From: Acetobacter nitrogenifigens DSM 23921 = NBRC 105050
GTDB lineage: Bacteria; Pseudomonadota; Alphaproteobacteria; Acetobacterales; Acetobacteraceae
NCBI RefSeq assembly: GCF_000429165.1
Contig: NZ_AUBI01000011.1
Span: 1-64,000, forward strand
Reading direction: 5' to 3'
Length of the DNA stretch: 64,000 nucleotides
This document shows, in pieces, positions 26,401 through 34,574 of the stretch. The notes beneath the pieces were generated by a model. The model worked only from the letters and a program-made list of their open reading frames with translations, made no database searches and was not told where the DNA came from. A program made the position numbers and the translations under genes. Each line of letters opens with the position of its first letter. Within the stretch, counting starts at the first letter, position 1.

Positions 26401-26746
26401 TTTCTCCCAGGTTCGGACAGTTCTGGAGCGCGGTTCAGCGAACGGTGAGCGGTTAGTCGAGCTTTTGGCGTTGCCAGATGAACAGCGCCTGCCTTACGTC
26501 GTGGACAACGTGAAAGCATTGATCGCGCAGACTTTGCATCTGAACGTAAGCGCAATAGACGAAAGGGCAAGGTTATCGGAGTTGGGGATCGACTCCCTTG
26601 CCGGGGTCGAATTGCAGACAGCGTTTAGACTCGAATTCGGTGTGGAGATATCGATTCTTGTGTTGGCGCGAGATGAGACAATACAAAAAATGTCGGAATT
26701 TTTGTTAAATAAGATTTCTGTTGGGCAGGCGTCACGTTTACCATGA
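20408..26746 (+). CDS. Reducing type I polyketide/fatty acid synthase (KS-AT-DH-psiKR-ER-KR-ACP)
   Basis: A 2112-residue single-module synthase with all reductive domains. KS: DTACSSS with Cys181, His316 (EAHGTGT), His356 (NIGHLEAAAG). AT: GHSVGE with Ser637, and VPYHS (738-742) at the extender-specificity position, neither classic malonyl HAFH nor methylmalonyl YASH. DH: HxxxGxxxxP with His935, and DGAFQ (Asp1101). A structural psiKR-like stretch follows (about 1190-1410). ER: HAGTGGVG (1555-1562). KR: TGGLSGFG (1760-1767), Ser1890, Tyr1903. ACP: GIDSLAG with Ser2063. Order and size match mycobacterial mycocerosic acid synthase (Mas), which iteratively elongates an acyl primer to a saturated, often methyl-branched chain. 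The next gene encodes the acyl-AMP ligase expected to load the primer, overlapping by 4 bases. The product is unknown. Confidence 0.93.
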   Translation: MSEFKAEIAVVGIGCRFPGGVDTPDALWRLLCMQVDATSEVPADRWSNKRFYDPDVGVPKKTYMHRGAFLDQKIDEMDPLFFGISPREAAIMDPQQRLLLEVVWEAFEDGGHVLARLGPKRTGVFIGTFSLDWLALCGSPLNRLLINDHFSAVAASATMLAARIAHVFDLQGPCLSIDTACSSSLVAIHQACASLLAGECDVAVAGGVNLMVAPPAAITMSKGHFLAPDGRCKSFAADADGYGRGEGCGIVILKRLEDARRDGDFIHGIIAGSGVNQDGRTLSLTMPSEDAQSSLIRAVAERAGIDLSQIGYMEAHGTGTPVGDPIEVNALGSAIGTHRPREAPLVIGSLKANIGHLEAAAGVAGLIKALLCLRYGVAPPQTNLSALNSSIPFEKLGVLVSRGGMTPLSGVSGALYAGVNSFGYGGTNAVALLRAPIDGDETFTSERRLVARPSDRFILPLSAMGEAPLKALAQSYVDLLSDGNASVEDICFSSAMHRTRLQNQAVILGRDREHLLSGLNELALGTGSRDVIVGRRQHPAEQKIVFVFSGMGAQWKGMGRQFLVGLPEVVSNRLVQVDDCFARLAGWSILDAIRESDEISRIDETVVAQPAIFFVQVALVELFRFYGIEPDAIVGHSVGEVAASYAAGALSIEDAVTVIFHRSQTQARLVGRGGMLAVGMSGEEAAERLLGDYVGRVCVAALNSSKSCTLAGDVKALDELAVSCDRSKIFNRILKVDVPYHSDLMEEIREDFEKSLLSLSPANPITPLYSTVTGALHREGDRHDARYWYANMRRPVLFQNAVQALLDDSYRVFVEIGAHPVLGALVREVAADHSVDIIPTLSRREPEETALARTVARLFMAGASLDWARLTGGSRTPLPHYPWARARFWAETEASRQDRLDGTVHPVLGMFQTESAQPSWTADVNHNYMPWLRDHTVDGIVVFPAAGFIEGALALHRQLDAANGVILEDLDICQALLLDGVAPPTLEWVFNPETRTATVSSRAGNDGEGEWVRHCGLRLLSSQPWDDSLRGQEGALDDAMHNVSVEAFYERIAKLGLSYGPAFQVVRELKVGSATAFARLVLSEPEQQRDSEYFLHPALLDGAFQTLIGAGHSISEDRVFVPTGARRIVYRGGRHAALIARSTITKRAPNRIEGDINIFAEDGALVAEIRGFVATAVPQMHALLTAGDTAGHFYRQIWIDSELSAVLAEPLNVQTCCLDMDFLDRLSRIMRGQGMTANPIDLEGPSSGHTNSPSSSRDVVLYVCSDREPDTWGGSRFLSCVNAMVRGSETGSSPRFILVTQGAVSPDQRSGEPVNVRQAAVRGFARALAAERPELAVRFVDVGVDADDAVLRQLCAELVQEDTEDDVILRPGRRAVGRLSRCDVIPDRGVTPFTADETTNGEIVGVRLAASSSGSLDRLRHERFVCPVPGPGQVQFRTLAASLNFKDVLKAMGLLPHSVVENTFHSDGLGMEASVEVLAIGEGVDNFEPGRRYVVSWPGCFSSCFTASAADIFALPIEGLGSPSEAATLPVAYVTACYALTRLARLEAGEAVLIHAGTGGVGLAAIELARGIGARVFATAGSDEKREYLRRLGCEGVWSSRTLAFADGMREKTNGRGVDVVLNSLAGEAQIESLNALAPYGRFVEIGKKDILERRGLALAPFNENLSFFSLDLDRMMVERPALIRSLLSEVASLLGSGKARPLPFRAFAPAEASEAFRFLASTKHIGKVILDYARLAGVMAAPLPRQQPSVRADATYLVTGGLSGFGLMTARWLVEQGAENLVLLGRRGADEAGFEQNWSSFGASGISVQTVAADVADENAMKEVLNDITRTMPPLRGVFHCAAVLEDALLHNLDEESVGRVMRPKAEGALVLDRLTRGLALDYFVLYSSVTTLLGNVGQAAYIGANAVLEAVAVNRWNAGEAAIAVDWGAVADVGMLTRNPAAARSLEIAGIEAVSAPHALSALPDMLKLEIPNVACAKINWNQWVKVAPGGESLARFSQVRTVLERGSANGERLVELLALPDEQRLPYVVDNVKALIAQTLHLNVSAIDERARLSELGIDSLAGVELQTAFRLEFGVEISILVLARDETIQKMSEFLLNKISVGQASRLP

Positions 26747-28548
26747 ACCAGACTTTTCAGACCGTAACGTCGGCGCAGGGTGAGGAGATACTGGACTGGC
26801 GGTCGAACACGATTATTCATGCGCTCTCTTATTACGCGCATGTGTCGCCCGATTTGCAGCTCTATACACTGCTGGGCGATGGAGAAAATGAAACGGATTC
26901 TGCGACGGCTGAGCAGCTGGCGGTCGGATCGCGGGCAATGGCAGGGTGGTTGAGGCGTTTGCTGCCACATGGCGCGCGCGTGATTCTTCTATACGAAAAC
27001 AGCCTTGATTACATTCGTGGCCTACTCGGGTGTCTGAGTGCGGGCTTAACGCCAGTTTCGGGCGTATATCCGAAAGCATTCGGCGCACGTGATCGATTTT
27101 TAGCGATTAGAGATGATTGCCAGGCAAAGGCAGTGATAGGTAATCGCTCGGTGCTCGCAGAATTTCAGCCTGTATGTCCAGATATATCTGGTTGTGAGCG
27201 ATTGTTGTGGATACCGACTGATAAAATCCGCTCTGGCGAAGACCTCTATATCGTTCCATCGCATGATGATCTCGCATTGATTCAATACACGTCCGGGTCA
27301 ACACGGACGCCGCGAGGCGTTATGCTCTCTCACAGAAATATCGTGCATAATCTGTTTCGTCAGGCCGAGACGTTCGGGTACCGGCGGGGAGATTGTGGCG
27401 TTAACTGGCTGCCTCTCTCGCACGACATGGGACTGATCGGCGGCGCCCTTATGACATTGGCGGCGGGCGGGCGATGCGTTCTTCTTTCCCCCGAACATGT
27501 AGTGGAAAGTCCGATAAGATGGCTCCGTGCAATTAGCCGCTATCGGGCGACGTTGTCTGGTGGGCCGAATTTCGCTTATGGCATGTGCGCGCGTTTGAAC
27601 TCCTCGTCGGAGTTCCATGATCTCGACTTGTCGTCATGGGAGGTGGCGTTCAATGGCGCGGAGTATATACATCCAGAGACAGTAGCGAATTTTTCTTCAA
27701 AATTTTCGCGATATGGATTTAAAGCGAGCGCATTTTTTGCGTGTTATGGACTTGCTGAGGCGACATTGCTGGTGACGGCCTCAAGTCGAGGAAAGGGCAT
27801 TGAATTTCAAAGTTTTTCTCGAACAAATCTAGCTGATGGGCGGGCGAAAGAGCCTTCCGACGTTCATGACGCGAGACTTCTGGTTTCATGTGGAGTTGCA
27901 CCGACTGATGTTCACGTCTGTATCACGGAAGAGAACACCGAGGCCGTGCTTCCAGAGGGAAGCATTGGCGAGATCCGTGTCAGTGGCCCGGGGGTTGGTC
28001 TCGGCTATGTTAACAGGCCATTTGAGAACACGACTGTCTTCGCAGCGTACGTTCCAGGAACCACGACACCATATTTAAGGACGGGCGATAGCGGATTTAT
28101 CCTGGATGGCGCGCTATACGTTACTGGTCGACAGGATGGTCGGATCATCATCGAAGGGAAAGCTTACGAACCTGAAGACGTAATAGCGTGTCTTGAATCT
28201 TTTCAGAATGATATCCGCCTGTTTTCCACGGTGGTATTCGTGGAGACTATCGACGATCAACCGCATCTGGTGATCGCCGCCGAGTCGGCCGCCGTTCCGT
28301 TGTTGGAGCCGGAGATTTTAGGGCGCGCGATTGGGGAGGCGCTTTGCGCCATTTATCCGGTTAAGGGATGCAGGTGCATTTTTCTTAAAGTGGGCGCTGT
28401 TTTGAAAACGCCGAGTGGAAAGGTCCGTATGACCGAGACCAGAGACGAGCTTTTGCGGGGTAGCATTTCAGCAATATCCCAATATTTCTATATCGCATCC
28501 GGCTCGGCAAAAGTCCGTATATTGCAAATTTCGGAGGACAAAATTTGA
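26743..28548 (+). CDS. Fatty acyl-AMP ligase (FAAL)
   Basis: A 601-residue adenylate-forming enzyme of the FadD28/FadD32 type, which activates fatty acids as acyl-AMP and passes them to a PKS carrier protein instead of CoA. Motifs: IQYTSGSTRTPRG (P-loop, about 180-192), NWLPLSHDMGLIG, GGPNFAYGMC, FFACYGLAEATLLV, YLRTGDSGFI, GRQDGRIIIEGKAYEPEDVI, and the A10 Lys560 in TPSGKVRM. The NWLPLxHDMGLIG and GGPNFAY signatures are typical of FAALs. The start codon ATG overlaps the PKS stop (ATGA) and its own end overlaps the next gene (TTGA), so it is translationally coupled. The FAAL-PKS pair parallels FadD28-Mas. Confidence 0.92.
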   Translation: MNQTFQTVTSAQGEEILDWRSNTIIHALSYYAHVSPDLQLYTLLGDGENETDSATAEQLAVGSRAMAGWLRRLLPHGARVILLYENSLDYIRGLLGCLSAGLTPVSGVYPKAFGARDRFLAIRDDCQAKAVIGNRSVLAEFQPVCPDISGCERLLWIPTDKIRSGEDLYIVPSHDDLALIQYTSGSTRTPRGVMLSHRNIVHNLFRQAETFGYRRGDCGVNWLPLSHDMGLIGGALMTLAAGGRCVLLSPEHVVESPIRWLRAISRYRATLSGGPNFAYGMCARLNSSSEFHDLDLSSWEVAFNGAEYIHPETVANFSSKFSRYGFKASAFFACYGLAEATLLVTASSRGKGIEFQSFSRTNLADGRAKEPSDVHDARLLVSCGVAPTDVHVCITEENTEAVLPEGSIGEIRVSGPGVGLGYVNRPFENTTVFAAYVPGTTTPYLRTGDSGFILDGALYVTGRQDGRIIIEGKAYEPEDVIACLESFQNDIRLFSTVVFVETIDDQPHLVIAAESAAVPLLEPEILGRAIGEALCAIYPVKGCRCIFLKVGAVLKTPSGKVRMTETRDELLRGSISAISQYFYIASGSAKVRILQISEDKI

Positions 28549-29753
28549 GCATGAGTCAGGAAACGTTATCTCCCAAAATAATCACGCAGAAGAGTGAGAG
28601 TGACGGTTCCTTCCTGACGAACAAAGGGCCTGAGGGGTTACACTTCGACTTCAATGACGGTTGCAGGCTGTCGTTGCCGCCAGGCGACTGGCATGTGACT
28701 CTCCGAGACATGGATACGAAATCTGTTTTGTTTTCTTCGCCTGTTGCGCAGGGCGTCGTACAAAGCGCGAAGCGTTATTATTTGAAATTCGAAATAGAAA
28801 TCAAAAAAAATGGCAAACTCATTTTCTCACATGAGATGAATCTTGAGGGGCGGCCCGTCTTGATCAGGATGCGCCAGGGCGGAATTGGCGATCATCTCGC
28901 CTGGTTGGGGCATGTAGCCGAATTTCAACGCCGACATAAATGTGCGCTCACTTGTGTGATTCGTCCTGATCTATTGGAATTGCTACAGACTGAATACCCG
29001 GATATTCGTTTGGTGTCTTCGGATGAAGAGGCGGGGGGTGGGTATTACGCTTCGTATAACGTGCTTATTTTTTACAATGACTCAGAAAAAAATCACACGC
29101 CGATTGATTACCGCGCAGTTGGCCTTGAAAAAAATGCGGCGCTCATATTGGGGTTGCCTATAATTTCTCGTCGGCCGACCGTAAAGATTCAAGAGGGTGG
29201 CCGTCCCGTCGCGGAACCTTATGTCTGCATCGCGACGCAGGCGACGTCGCAGGCCAAGTACTGGAACAATCCTGTCGCGTGGCGTGCGGTGATCCAGTTT
29301 CTAAAAAAATCCGGATATCGTGTATTTTGCATCGACAGGGAGAGGGTTAACGGACGGGGGACAATCTGGAATTATCTTCCTCACGGAGTTGAAGATTTGA
29401 CAGGTCCGGCGCCTTTAAGTGAACGCGCCCGATGGTTAAAACACGCAGATTTTTTTATTGGCCTTTCGAGTGGTTTGTCGTGGCTGGCGTGGGCGTCGGA
29501 AACACCGGTTGTTATGATAAGCGGTTTTACGGCGCCGTATAATGAATTCGAAACGCCCTATCGCATCTTGAATTGGAATGTTTGTAATGGATGTTCCAAT
29601 GATGTCCGGTGCCAATTGGATGTGACCGACTTTTTTTGGTGCCCGCGGTTGGGGAATACAGATCGGAGATTCGAGTGCACGAGGGGAATTTCTCCCAATC
29701 AAGTCATCGAAACAATAAAAACTATTCCAGAGTTTAGAAAGGCGACGTCATGA
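28545..29753 (+). CDS. Strand-loop-strand O-heptosyltransferase 1 (Aah/TibC family)
   Basis: A 402-residue cytoplasmic glycosyltransferase of the family that O-heptosylates serines in AIDA/TibA-type repeats, using ADP-heptose in characterised enzymes. N-terminal beta-rich region (HFDFNDGCRLSLPPGDWHV), then a GT-B-like core with RMRQGGIGDHLAWLGHV and ATQATSQAKYWNNPVAW, and FFIGLSSGLSWLAWA in the C-terminal half. Four cysteines, C347-x2-C350-x15-C366-x11-C378, form the iron-binding finger known in TibC. Start: TTG 28545 has GGAGG 7 bases ahead and overlaps the FAAL stop; ATG 28551 is possible. About 10 kb upstream is the only repeat-type acceptor protein in the window. The region is more AT-rich than the flanks. 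Confidence 0.87.
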   Translation: MSMSQETLSPKIITQKSESDGSFLTNKGPEGLHFDFNDGCRLSLPPGDWHVTLRDMDTKSVLFSSPVAQGVVQSAKRYYLKFEIEIKKNGKLIFSHEMNLEGRPVLIRMRQGGIGDHLAWLGHVAEFQRRHKCALTCVIRPDLLELLQTEYPDIRLVSSDEEAGGGYYASYNVLIFYNDSEKNHTPIDYRAVGLEKNAALILGLPIISRRPTVKIQEGGRPVAEPYVCIATQATSQAKYWNNPVAWRAVIQFLKKSGYRVFCIDRERVNGRGTIWNYLPHGVEDLTGPAPLSERARWLKHADFFIGLSSGLSWLAWASETPVVMISGFTAPYNEFETPYRILNWNVCNGCSNDVRCQLDVTDFFWCPRLGNTDRRFECTRGISPNQVIETIKTIPEFRKATS

Positions 29754-31069
29754 GCGAAACTGGCGCGTTGGATATCTTCAAGACGATTATGGACGCTGGT
29801 AAGGGAGGTGCGGAGCGTGCAGCGACTGCGGTAGCGCCGCCGGAGCCATTGGTTGTGACCTCACTGGCGACAACTGCAAAAGCCGAACGCCCGAATTTTC
29901 CCCCACCGGCGTCAATTCCGACACAATATGGTTCTGAGGGTATTCGCTTCGATTTCAATCAGGGCATTCGTGTTCTCGTTCCGGAGGGAAAGTGGAGAGT
30001 GCGTCTGACGGATATTGACGCTGAGGTCGTCATATTTGACGGCGAAGGTGAGTCTTGTCTTTTTCAAAGCCGAAAACAGCATTTTCTTAACGCCAAAATA
30101 GAGGCGTTCAAAGACGGAAAAATGGTCTTCGAGCATTCTTACGATGCACGAAATCAGAAAGTGGCGGTAATTCTTCCCGGGGGCACCGTGGGCGATACTA
30201 TCGCGTGGTTTCCATATGTCGTCCATTTTGCCCGGAAACACTCGTGCGACGTTTCAGTCATGCTTTCACCTCATATGAAGGAACTTCTGGAGCCTTCGTA
30301 TAAGGAGATCAGATTTCTCGTTCAGGACGAGTTCGATAATTTCGCCGCGGAGTTCTATGCGACTTATTATATAGGTCTTTTCTTCGGAGACGAAGACAAC
30401 TCCTGGCAGCCTGCAGATTTTCGTATGGTCGGTCTTCATAAGACCGCGGCTTACATTCTTGGGGTGCCTCCTGTGGAGGAGCCGCCCAAATTGCTGATCG
30501 ATGACGAGAGGCCAATTGCTGAACCATATGTCGTGATTGCGTGTCAGGCCAGCACGCAATGTAAGTACTGGAATAATCCGCTTGGCTGGCTTGAGGTCGT
30601 CGATTATCTGAAGGGGATCGGTTACCGCGTAATCTGCATAGACAAGGACCCTGTCTATGGACAGGGCATGCACTGGAACCACATCCCGCATGGAGTTGAA
30701 GACGAGACGGGGCAACGTCCCTTGATTGAGCGCGCTCGATGGTTAAAGCATGCTGAGTTTTTTGTCGGTCTGTCGAGCGGATTATCCTGGTTGGCGTGGG
30801 CGGCGGAAATTCCTGTTGTTTTAATTTCTGGTTTTACGCATCCTTTAAATGAGTTTTTTACGCCATATCGCGTTTTTAGTACTCATGTTTGTAATAGCTG
30901 TTGGCATGACATAAGATACCCCTTTGTGCATAACGATTTTTTATTTTGTCCTCGACATGCCGGCACTGATCGACAATTCGAGTGCACGCGCTCTATAACA
31001 TCTAGGCACGTAATAGACATGGTAGACTCGCTCGTTTTGAGATCCGCGATGCGCAGTTCGGATGTGTAA
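29750..31069 (+). CDS. Strand-loop-strand O-heptosyltransferase 2 (Aah/TibC family)
   Basis: A 439-residue tandem paralogue of the preceding gene with an extra Ala/Pro-rich N-terminal extension (about 1-60). Shared landmarks: IRFDFNQGIRVLVPEGKW, VAVILPGGTVGDTIAWFPYV, ACQASTQCKYWNNPLGW, FFVGLSSGLSWLAWA, and the cysteine finger C381-x2-C384-x15-C400-x11-C412 with identical spacing. The ATG overlaps the stop of heptosyltransferase 1 (ATGA). Two copies may act on different repeat subsets or form a hetero-oligomer; known BAHT enzymes are large homo-oligomers. Last gene of the operon; no clean terminator was found after it. Confidence 0.87.
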   Translation: MSETGALDIFKTIMDAGKGGAERAATAVAPPEPLVVTSLATTAKAERPNFPPPASIPTQYGSEGIRFDFNQGIRVLVPEGKWRVRLTDIDAEVVIFDGEGESCLFQSRKQHFLNAKIEAFKDGKMVFEHSYDARNQKVAVILPGGTVGDTIAWFPYVVHFARKHSCDVSVMLSPHMKELLEPSYKEIRFLVQDEFDNFAAEFYATYYIGLFFGDEDNSWQPADFRMVGLHKTAAYILGVPPVEEPPKLLIDDERPIAEPYVVIACQASTQCKYWNNPLGWLEVVDYLKGIGYRVICIDKDPVYGQGMHWNHIPHGVEDETGQRPLIERARWLKHAEFFVGLSSGLSWLAWAAEIPVVLISGFTHPLNEFFTPYRVFSTHVCNSCWHDIRYPFVHNDFLFCPRHAGTDRQFECTRSITSRHVIDMVDSLVLRSAMRSSDV

Positions 31070-31479
31070 TCACACCTATAAACAATTCGCGTTTATTTCG
31101 TCTGAAGTGATTGTCGAGGTATCGGGATTTTGGTAATTTAAGCGTTCATCCTATATTGTTTCTAAATTAAAATTTGATGTATTCGTTGTTGTGCGGCATG
31201 AAGTATAATTTCTGCCGGATGTGCCGTAACCTTCGATGGTATGAATCGATCTGTCTGTCTTCAGGCAATTCGACTCCGTGCGGGTGTTTTTGCGACGTTG
31301 AAATTCCCTAATTTATCACGATAATTCATATATCATGTTTGCAGAAATTTTGTGAATGATAAAGGGAATCTCGACCAGACTCATTGACCGATGCGTCGAG
31401 ACAGCGGCACCATGTGGCGAACCTCAATAGCGGTCGGTCAAGGCGCTTATGCCGCCGTCGACGTAGTGGAAATTATACT
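31070..31479. other. Intergenic region between convergent genes
   Basis: About 410 AT-rich bases between the heptosyltransferase operon and the convergent TonB receptor gene. No gene and no strong stem-loop with a T-run was seen. Confidence 0.5.
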
Positions 31480-34134
31480 TCAAAACGACGCGTTGATGCG
31501 TCCGTAGTAATATCCGCCGTTTATCGGAACCTGGCCGTTGGTGTCGTAAAGAGCGCCAGTGCTTCTGACAAATTCCGGCAATTTTCGTGGGCGAACGTTG
31601 AAGATATCGTTTGCGCCGACCGCGAAGTGCCAGACTCGGTTAAGACGATAACCGACTTCCAGATCTGTCAACCAAAGCGGCGTATTTTTGAAAGCATAGA
31701 AGCAGGAGTTCGACGCACGTAGACTACCGCCCGTTGAACATGTGAGCGTCGTGTCGGTCCAGTCCGAATAGGTCATCATGTCGGTCGTTTCGCCGTAACG
31801 AGTCTGGCGAACGTTCACGTCCCAGGAACCTACGGTGTAGAACGCGTTCAGAATGATCTTGCTGCGCGGAGAGGCGGTTGTGAGGTAACCGATCGTTTGC
31901 GCGTTCAGTAGCGGGCTGCCGGTACTGGATCGTCCATTATGATGCAGGCGCGTGCGGTTGAGATCCAGACCCATGGATAACGCCAATGTGCCGTATTTAT
32001 GGAGATGAAACGTGTAGTCGGCCTTGATATCAAGGCCCTGGGTCCGCGTGCTGGCGCCATTAGAAAAATAGTAAGCCGAGACACTGTTCAAATCGAGGCT
32101 GCTGGTCGGCAGAGTGTAACCCATGGCTTCGATTGCCTGCTGCGCCAGGGCGCCTTTGGTCGTGCCGCCCTGCACAATGCGGTCACGTAAATTGATCTGG
32201 TAGACATCAGCTTCGACATGAAGGCCATCTATTGGCTCTACCACGACGCCTCCGCTCTCGCTGAGCGAGCGTTCAGGCTTTAATGGCGACGCGCCGAGGA
32301 TTCTCGCGGCTTCCGAACTCACTGGCAGGAGGCCGGAGGCGGCCGTGGGCGAGACGCTCATGGCGCTATAATGCTGCTCCATCATCGTAGGCGCGCGAAA
32401 ACCGGTGGCGATGGTGCCGCGGATCGCGATGCGGTGGGTGAAGTCATAACGTGTGGAGATCTTGCCGTTCTCGGTGTTGCCGACATCCGTATAATGCTCG
32501 AACCGCCCGGCCAAATCGACGTCCCACTTCTTCGTGAAATGGAAGTCGCCGTCGACGTAGCCAGCCCAGATATCTCGGCTCCATGAGCCTGCGCTCTGTG
32601 GACCAAGCCCGGCGTAACCTTGTGCGCCGCCGACCTGATAGGAAGGCGGATCGCCAGCCGTAATATCGTAGGTTTCCAGGCGATGTTCGGCGCCAAAGGC
32701 CAAAACCATCGGTACGGTATGAGCGATGTTGATGCGCCGTCGAAAATCGGCGTTGTTCGTCCATTGGCCGAAACGATATGTTTCGGCGCGCACTTTGGTA
32801 GGTGACCAGCCGCATCCCCACGCGGAGTAGTATCCACTGGACGGGTTCGTCGAACAGGTGGAGGCGAGCATGCCGGGGATAGCGGTATTCTTGTTATAGA
32901 TACGGTCCTCATCGGCGCCGTATGTTGTGCTGAGATCCCAATTGAAGCCGAGGAAATTGTCCCCTTTCAGGCCCAACGTAGCGGAGTAGTCGTTTTCCTC
33001 AATAGTTTCGATGGGAGAGAACCCGTTCGGCCAGATAGTCGGCGCGATCGTCGGGATGCGATAGTTCTGGATAGCTTCTGCATGCCGATGGGCATAGGTG
33101 ATCAGGCCATAGAAATTGATCCCGTCCGTGATGGGTTTTCCCCAGTCGATTCCCAGATTTTCGCGTGTTTCTTCAGGCGTGCTGGTGATTTGGTTCGAGT
33201 TGACCGGGACTGACTTCGCATTGGCGACCACGCCTGTGTAGTAGCCGACGGTATAAGCGTTCTTTGGCCAACTGCCGATAAGCCGGTGATCGCGGACAAA
33301 CGGGATCATGTGATCCGTATGGTACATCTGCCCGCTCAGATGCAGGTACCCGTCCTTGCCGAGCTTCAGCCCGCCATCTATGTCAATCTGATACTGCCAG
33401 CCATCGCCGTTGTAAGCGTTCGCGCCGGTCTGGGCGCTCATATTCAGCCCGTGATCCTGCTTCTTGGTGATGATGTTCACGACGCCTGCGATGGCGTCCG
33501 ACCCGTACATCGCAGCGGCGCCATCTTCGAGCACTTCTATGTGGTCGATAGCGTTGGCGGGAATCATGTTGAGATCCACCGGACTGGAGCCGAATTGCGG
33601 ACCGCTGTTCTGGACGACGTTGGCGGTTGTGTGGCGACGCTTTCCGTCCACCAACACTAACACTTCGTTCGGATTGAGTCCTCGCATCCGAATTGATGAA
33701 GTCAGGGCCGCTGTGTCGCTTCCCTTGGCCATGATGTTGATCGATGGATAGGTGCGGGCAAGCGCGTCCGCGAGATTCATCTGCCCAGACCGGCGTAGCG
33801 TCGCGGCGGTTACTACAGTGACGGGGCTCGAACTGTCTCGTGCATGTCTGTTGCTGGAGTGCGTACCTGTTACGATCACCGCTTCGCCGGCGTCGGTTGA
33901 AGCCCGGTATCCGACGCGTCCGGCTGACGCAGGCGCGGCGGTTCTAGAGGAAATGCCAGCCGACATGGCTGGCGACTTGGCTGTTCGGGTTGCTTTAGTG
34001 CGGGGAGAATGGATGGACGTCCTGGTTTTGTCGGAGCCGGTCGCAGCGGCGGCAAGGTCCGCGTTCTGGCCGAAACCGGCTGCACAGATCGTAGCGGCCA
34101 GGAAATACCGTCTGTAGGGCATAATTTGTTTCAA
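31480..34134 (-). CDS. TonB-dependent outer-membrane receptor
   Basis: An 884-residue receptor for energy-coupled uptake across the outer membrane. Signal peptide (about 1-29), a linker of about 60 residues, a plug domain from GEAVIVTGTHSSNRHARD (TonB-box-like VIVTG) through SIRMRGLNPNEVLVLVDGKR and VEVLEDGAAAMYGSDAIAGVVNIITKK, then a 22-strand-type barrel ending in GGYYYGRINASF with terminal Phe. Length is normal. It is divergent from the Tat-exported flavoprotein gene, so it may bring in that enzyme's substrate. The ligand cannot be told from sequence. Confidence 0.9.
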   Translation of the reverse strand: MKQIMPYRRYFLAATICAAGFGQNADLAAAATGSDKTRTSIHSPRTKATRTAKSPAMSAGISSRTAAPASAGRVGYRASTDAGEAVIVTGTHSSNRHARDSSSPVTVVTAATLRRSGQMNLADALARTYPSINIMAKGSDTAALTSSIRMRGLNPNEVLVLVDGKRRHTTANVVQNSGPQFGSSPVDLNMIPANAIDHIEVLEDGAAAMYGSDAIAGVVNIITKKQDHGLNMSAQTGANAYNGDGWQYQIDIDGGLKLGKDGYLHLSGQMYHTDHMIPFVRDHRLIGSWPKNAYTVGYYTGVVANAKSVPVNSNQITSTPEETRENLGIDWGKPITDGINFYGLITYAHRHAEAIQNYRIPTIAPTIWPNGFSPIETIEENDYSATLGLKGDNFLGFNWDLSTTYGADEDRIYNKNTAIPGMLASTCSTNPSSGYYSAWGCGWSPTKVRAETYRFGQWTNNADFRRRINIAHTVPMVLAFGAEHRLETYDITAGDPPSYQVGGAQGYAGLGPQSAGSWSRDIWAGYVDGDFHFTKKWDVDLAGRFEHYTDVGNTENGKISTRYDFTHRIAIRGTIATGFRAPTMMEQHYSAMSVSPTAASGLLPVSSEAARILGASPLKPERSLSESGGVVVEPIDGLHVEADVYQINLRDRIVQGGTTKGALAQQAIEAMGYTLPTSSLDLNSVSAYYFSNGASTRTQGLDIKADYTFHLHKYGTLALSMGLDLNRTRLHHNGRSSTGSPLLNAQTIGYLTTASPRSKIILNAFYTVGSWDVNVRQTRYGETTDMMTYSDWTDTTLTCSTGGSLRASNSCFYAFKNTPLWLTDLEVGYRLNRVWHFAVGANDIFNVRPRKLPEFVRSTGALYDTNGQVPINGGYYYGRINASF

Positions 34135-34574
34135 CCTCGAAATGTAATGAGGGAAACGTAATCAAGAGTCCGAAAAATTGATTTACATATTATTGCTGAG
34201 GTCGGTGTGCAGTATTATGTTACGAAATAGAAATTATATGTCGAAATGGAAGGCGAGATTGACTGGGCGAATGAAGAAAATCTGTGAAACATATGTGGGA
34301 GAGTACTCGATGCGACGTAAACGTGGGTCTTGAACCCAGGGGGCACCCGGGTTTCTCTGCTTGCCTGCAGTGTTGGGGGCTTTCTCTCGATCCGTATCGC
34401 GGTGTGTGATTTTTGTTGCGACTTTACAATGACATCCGGTGACTGCATGATGTGTGGGATTGGCAGTCGTCGTCGCCTCGCTTAACCGGGGCAACGTGCA
34501 CCGGACTATTCACCATATTTTTGTGCTGTATGCGGTTGCCTGACTGATGATCGGCGAGCGGCGTAAAGCCGGAA
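34135..34574. other. Divergent promoter region between TonB receptor and flavoprotein
   Basis: About 440 bases without a gene. It includes a small hairpin AACCC/GGGTT (34333-34353). It presumably holds both divergent promoters, but no operator or sigma site is clear. Confidence 0.5.
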
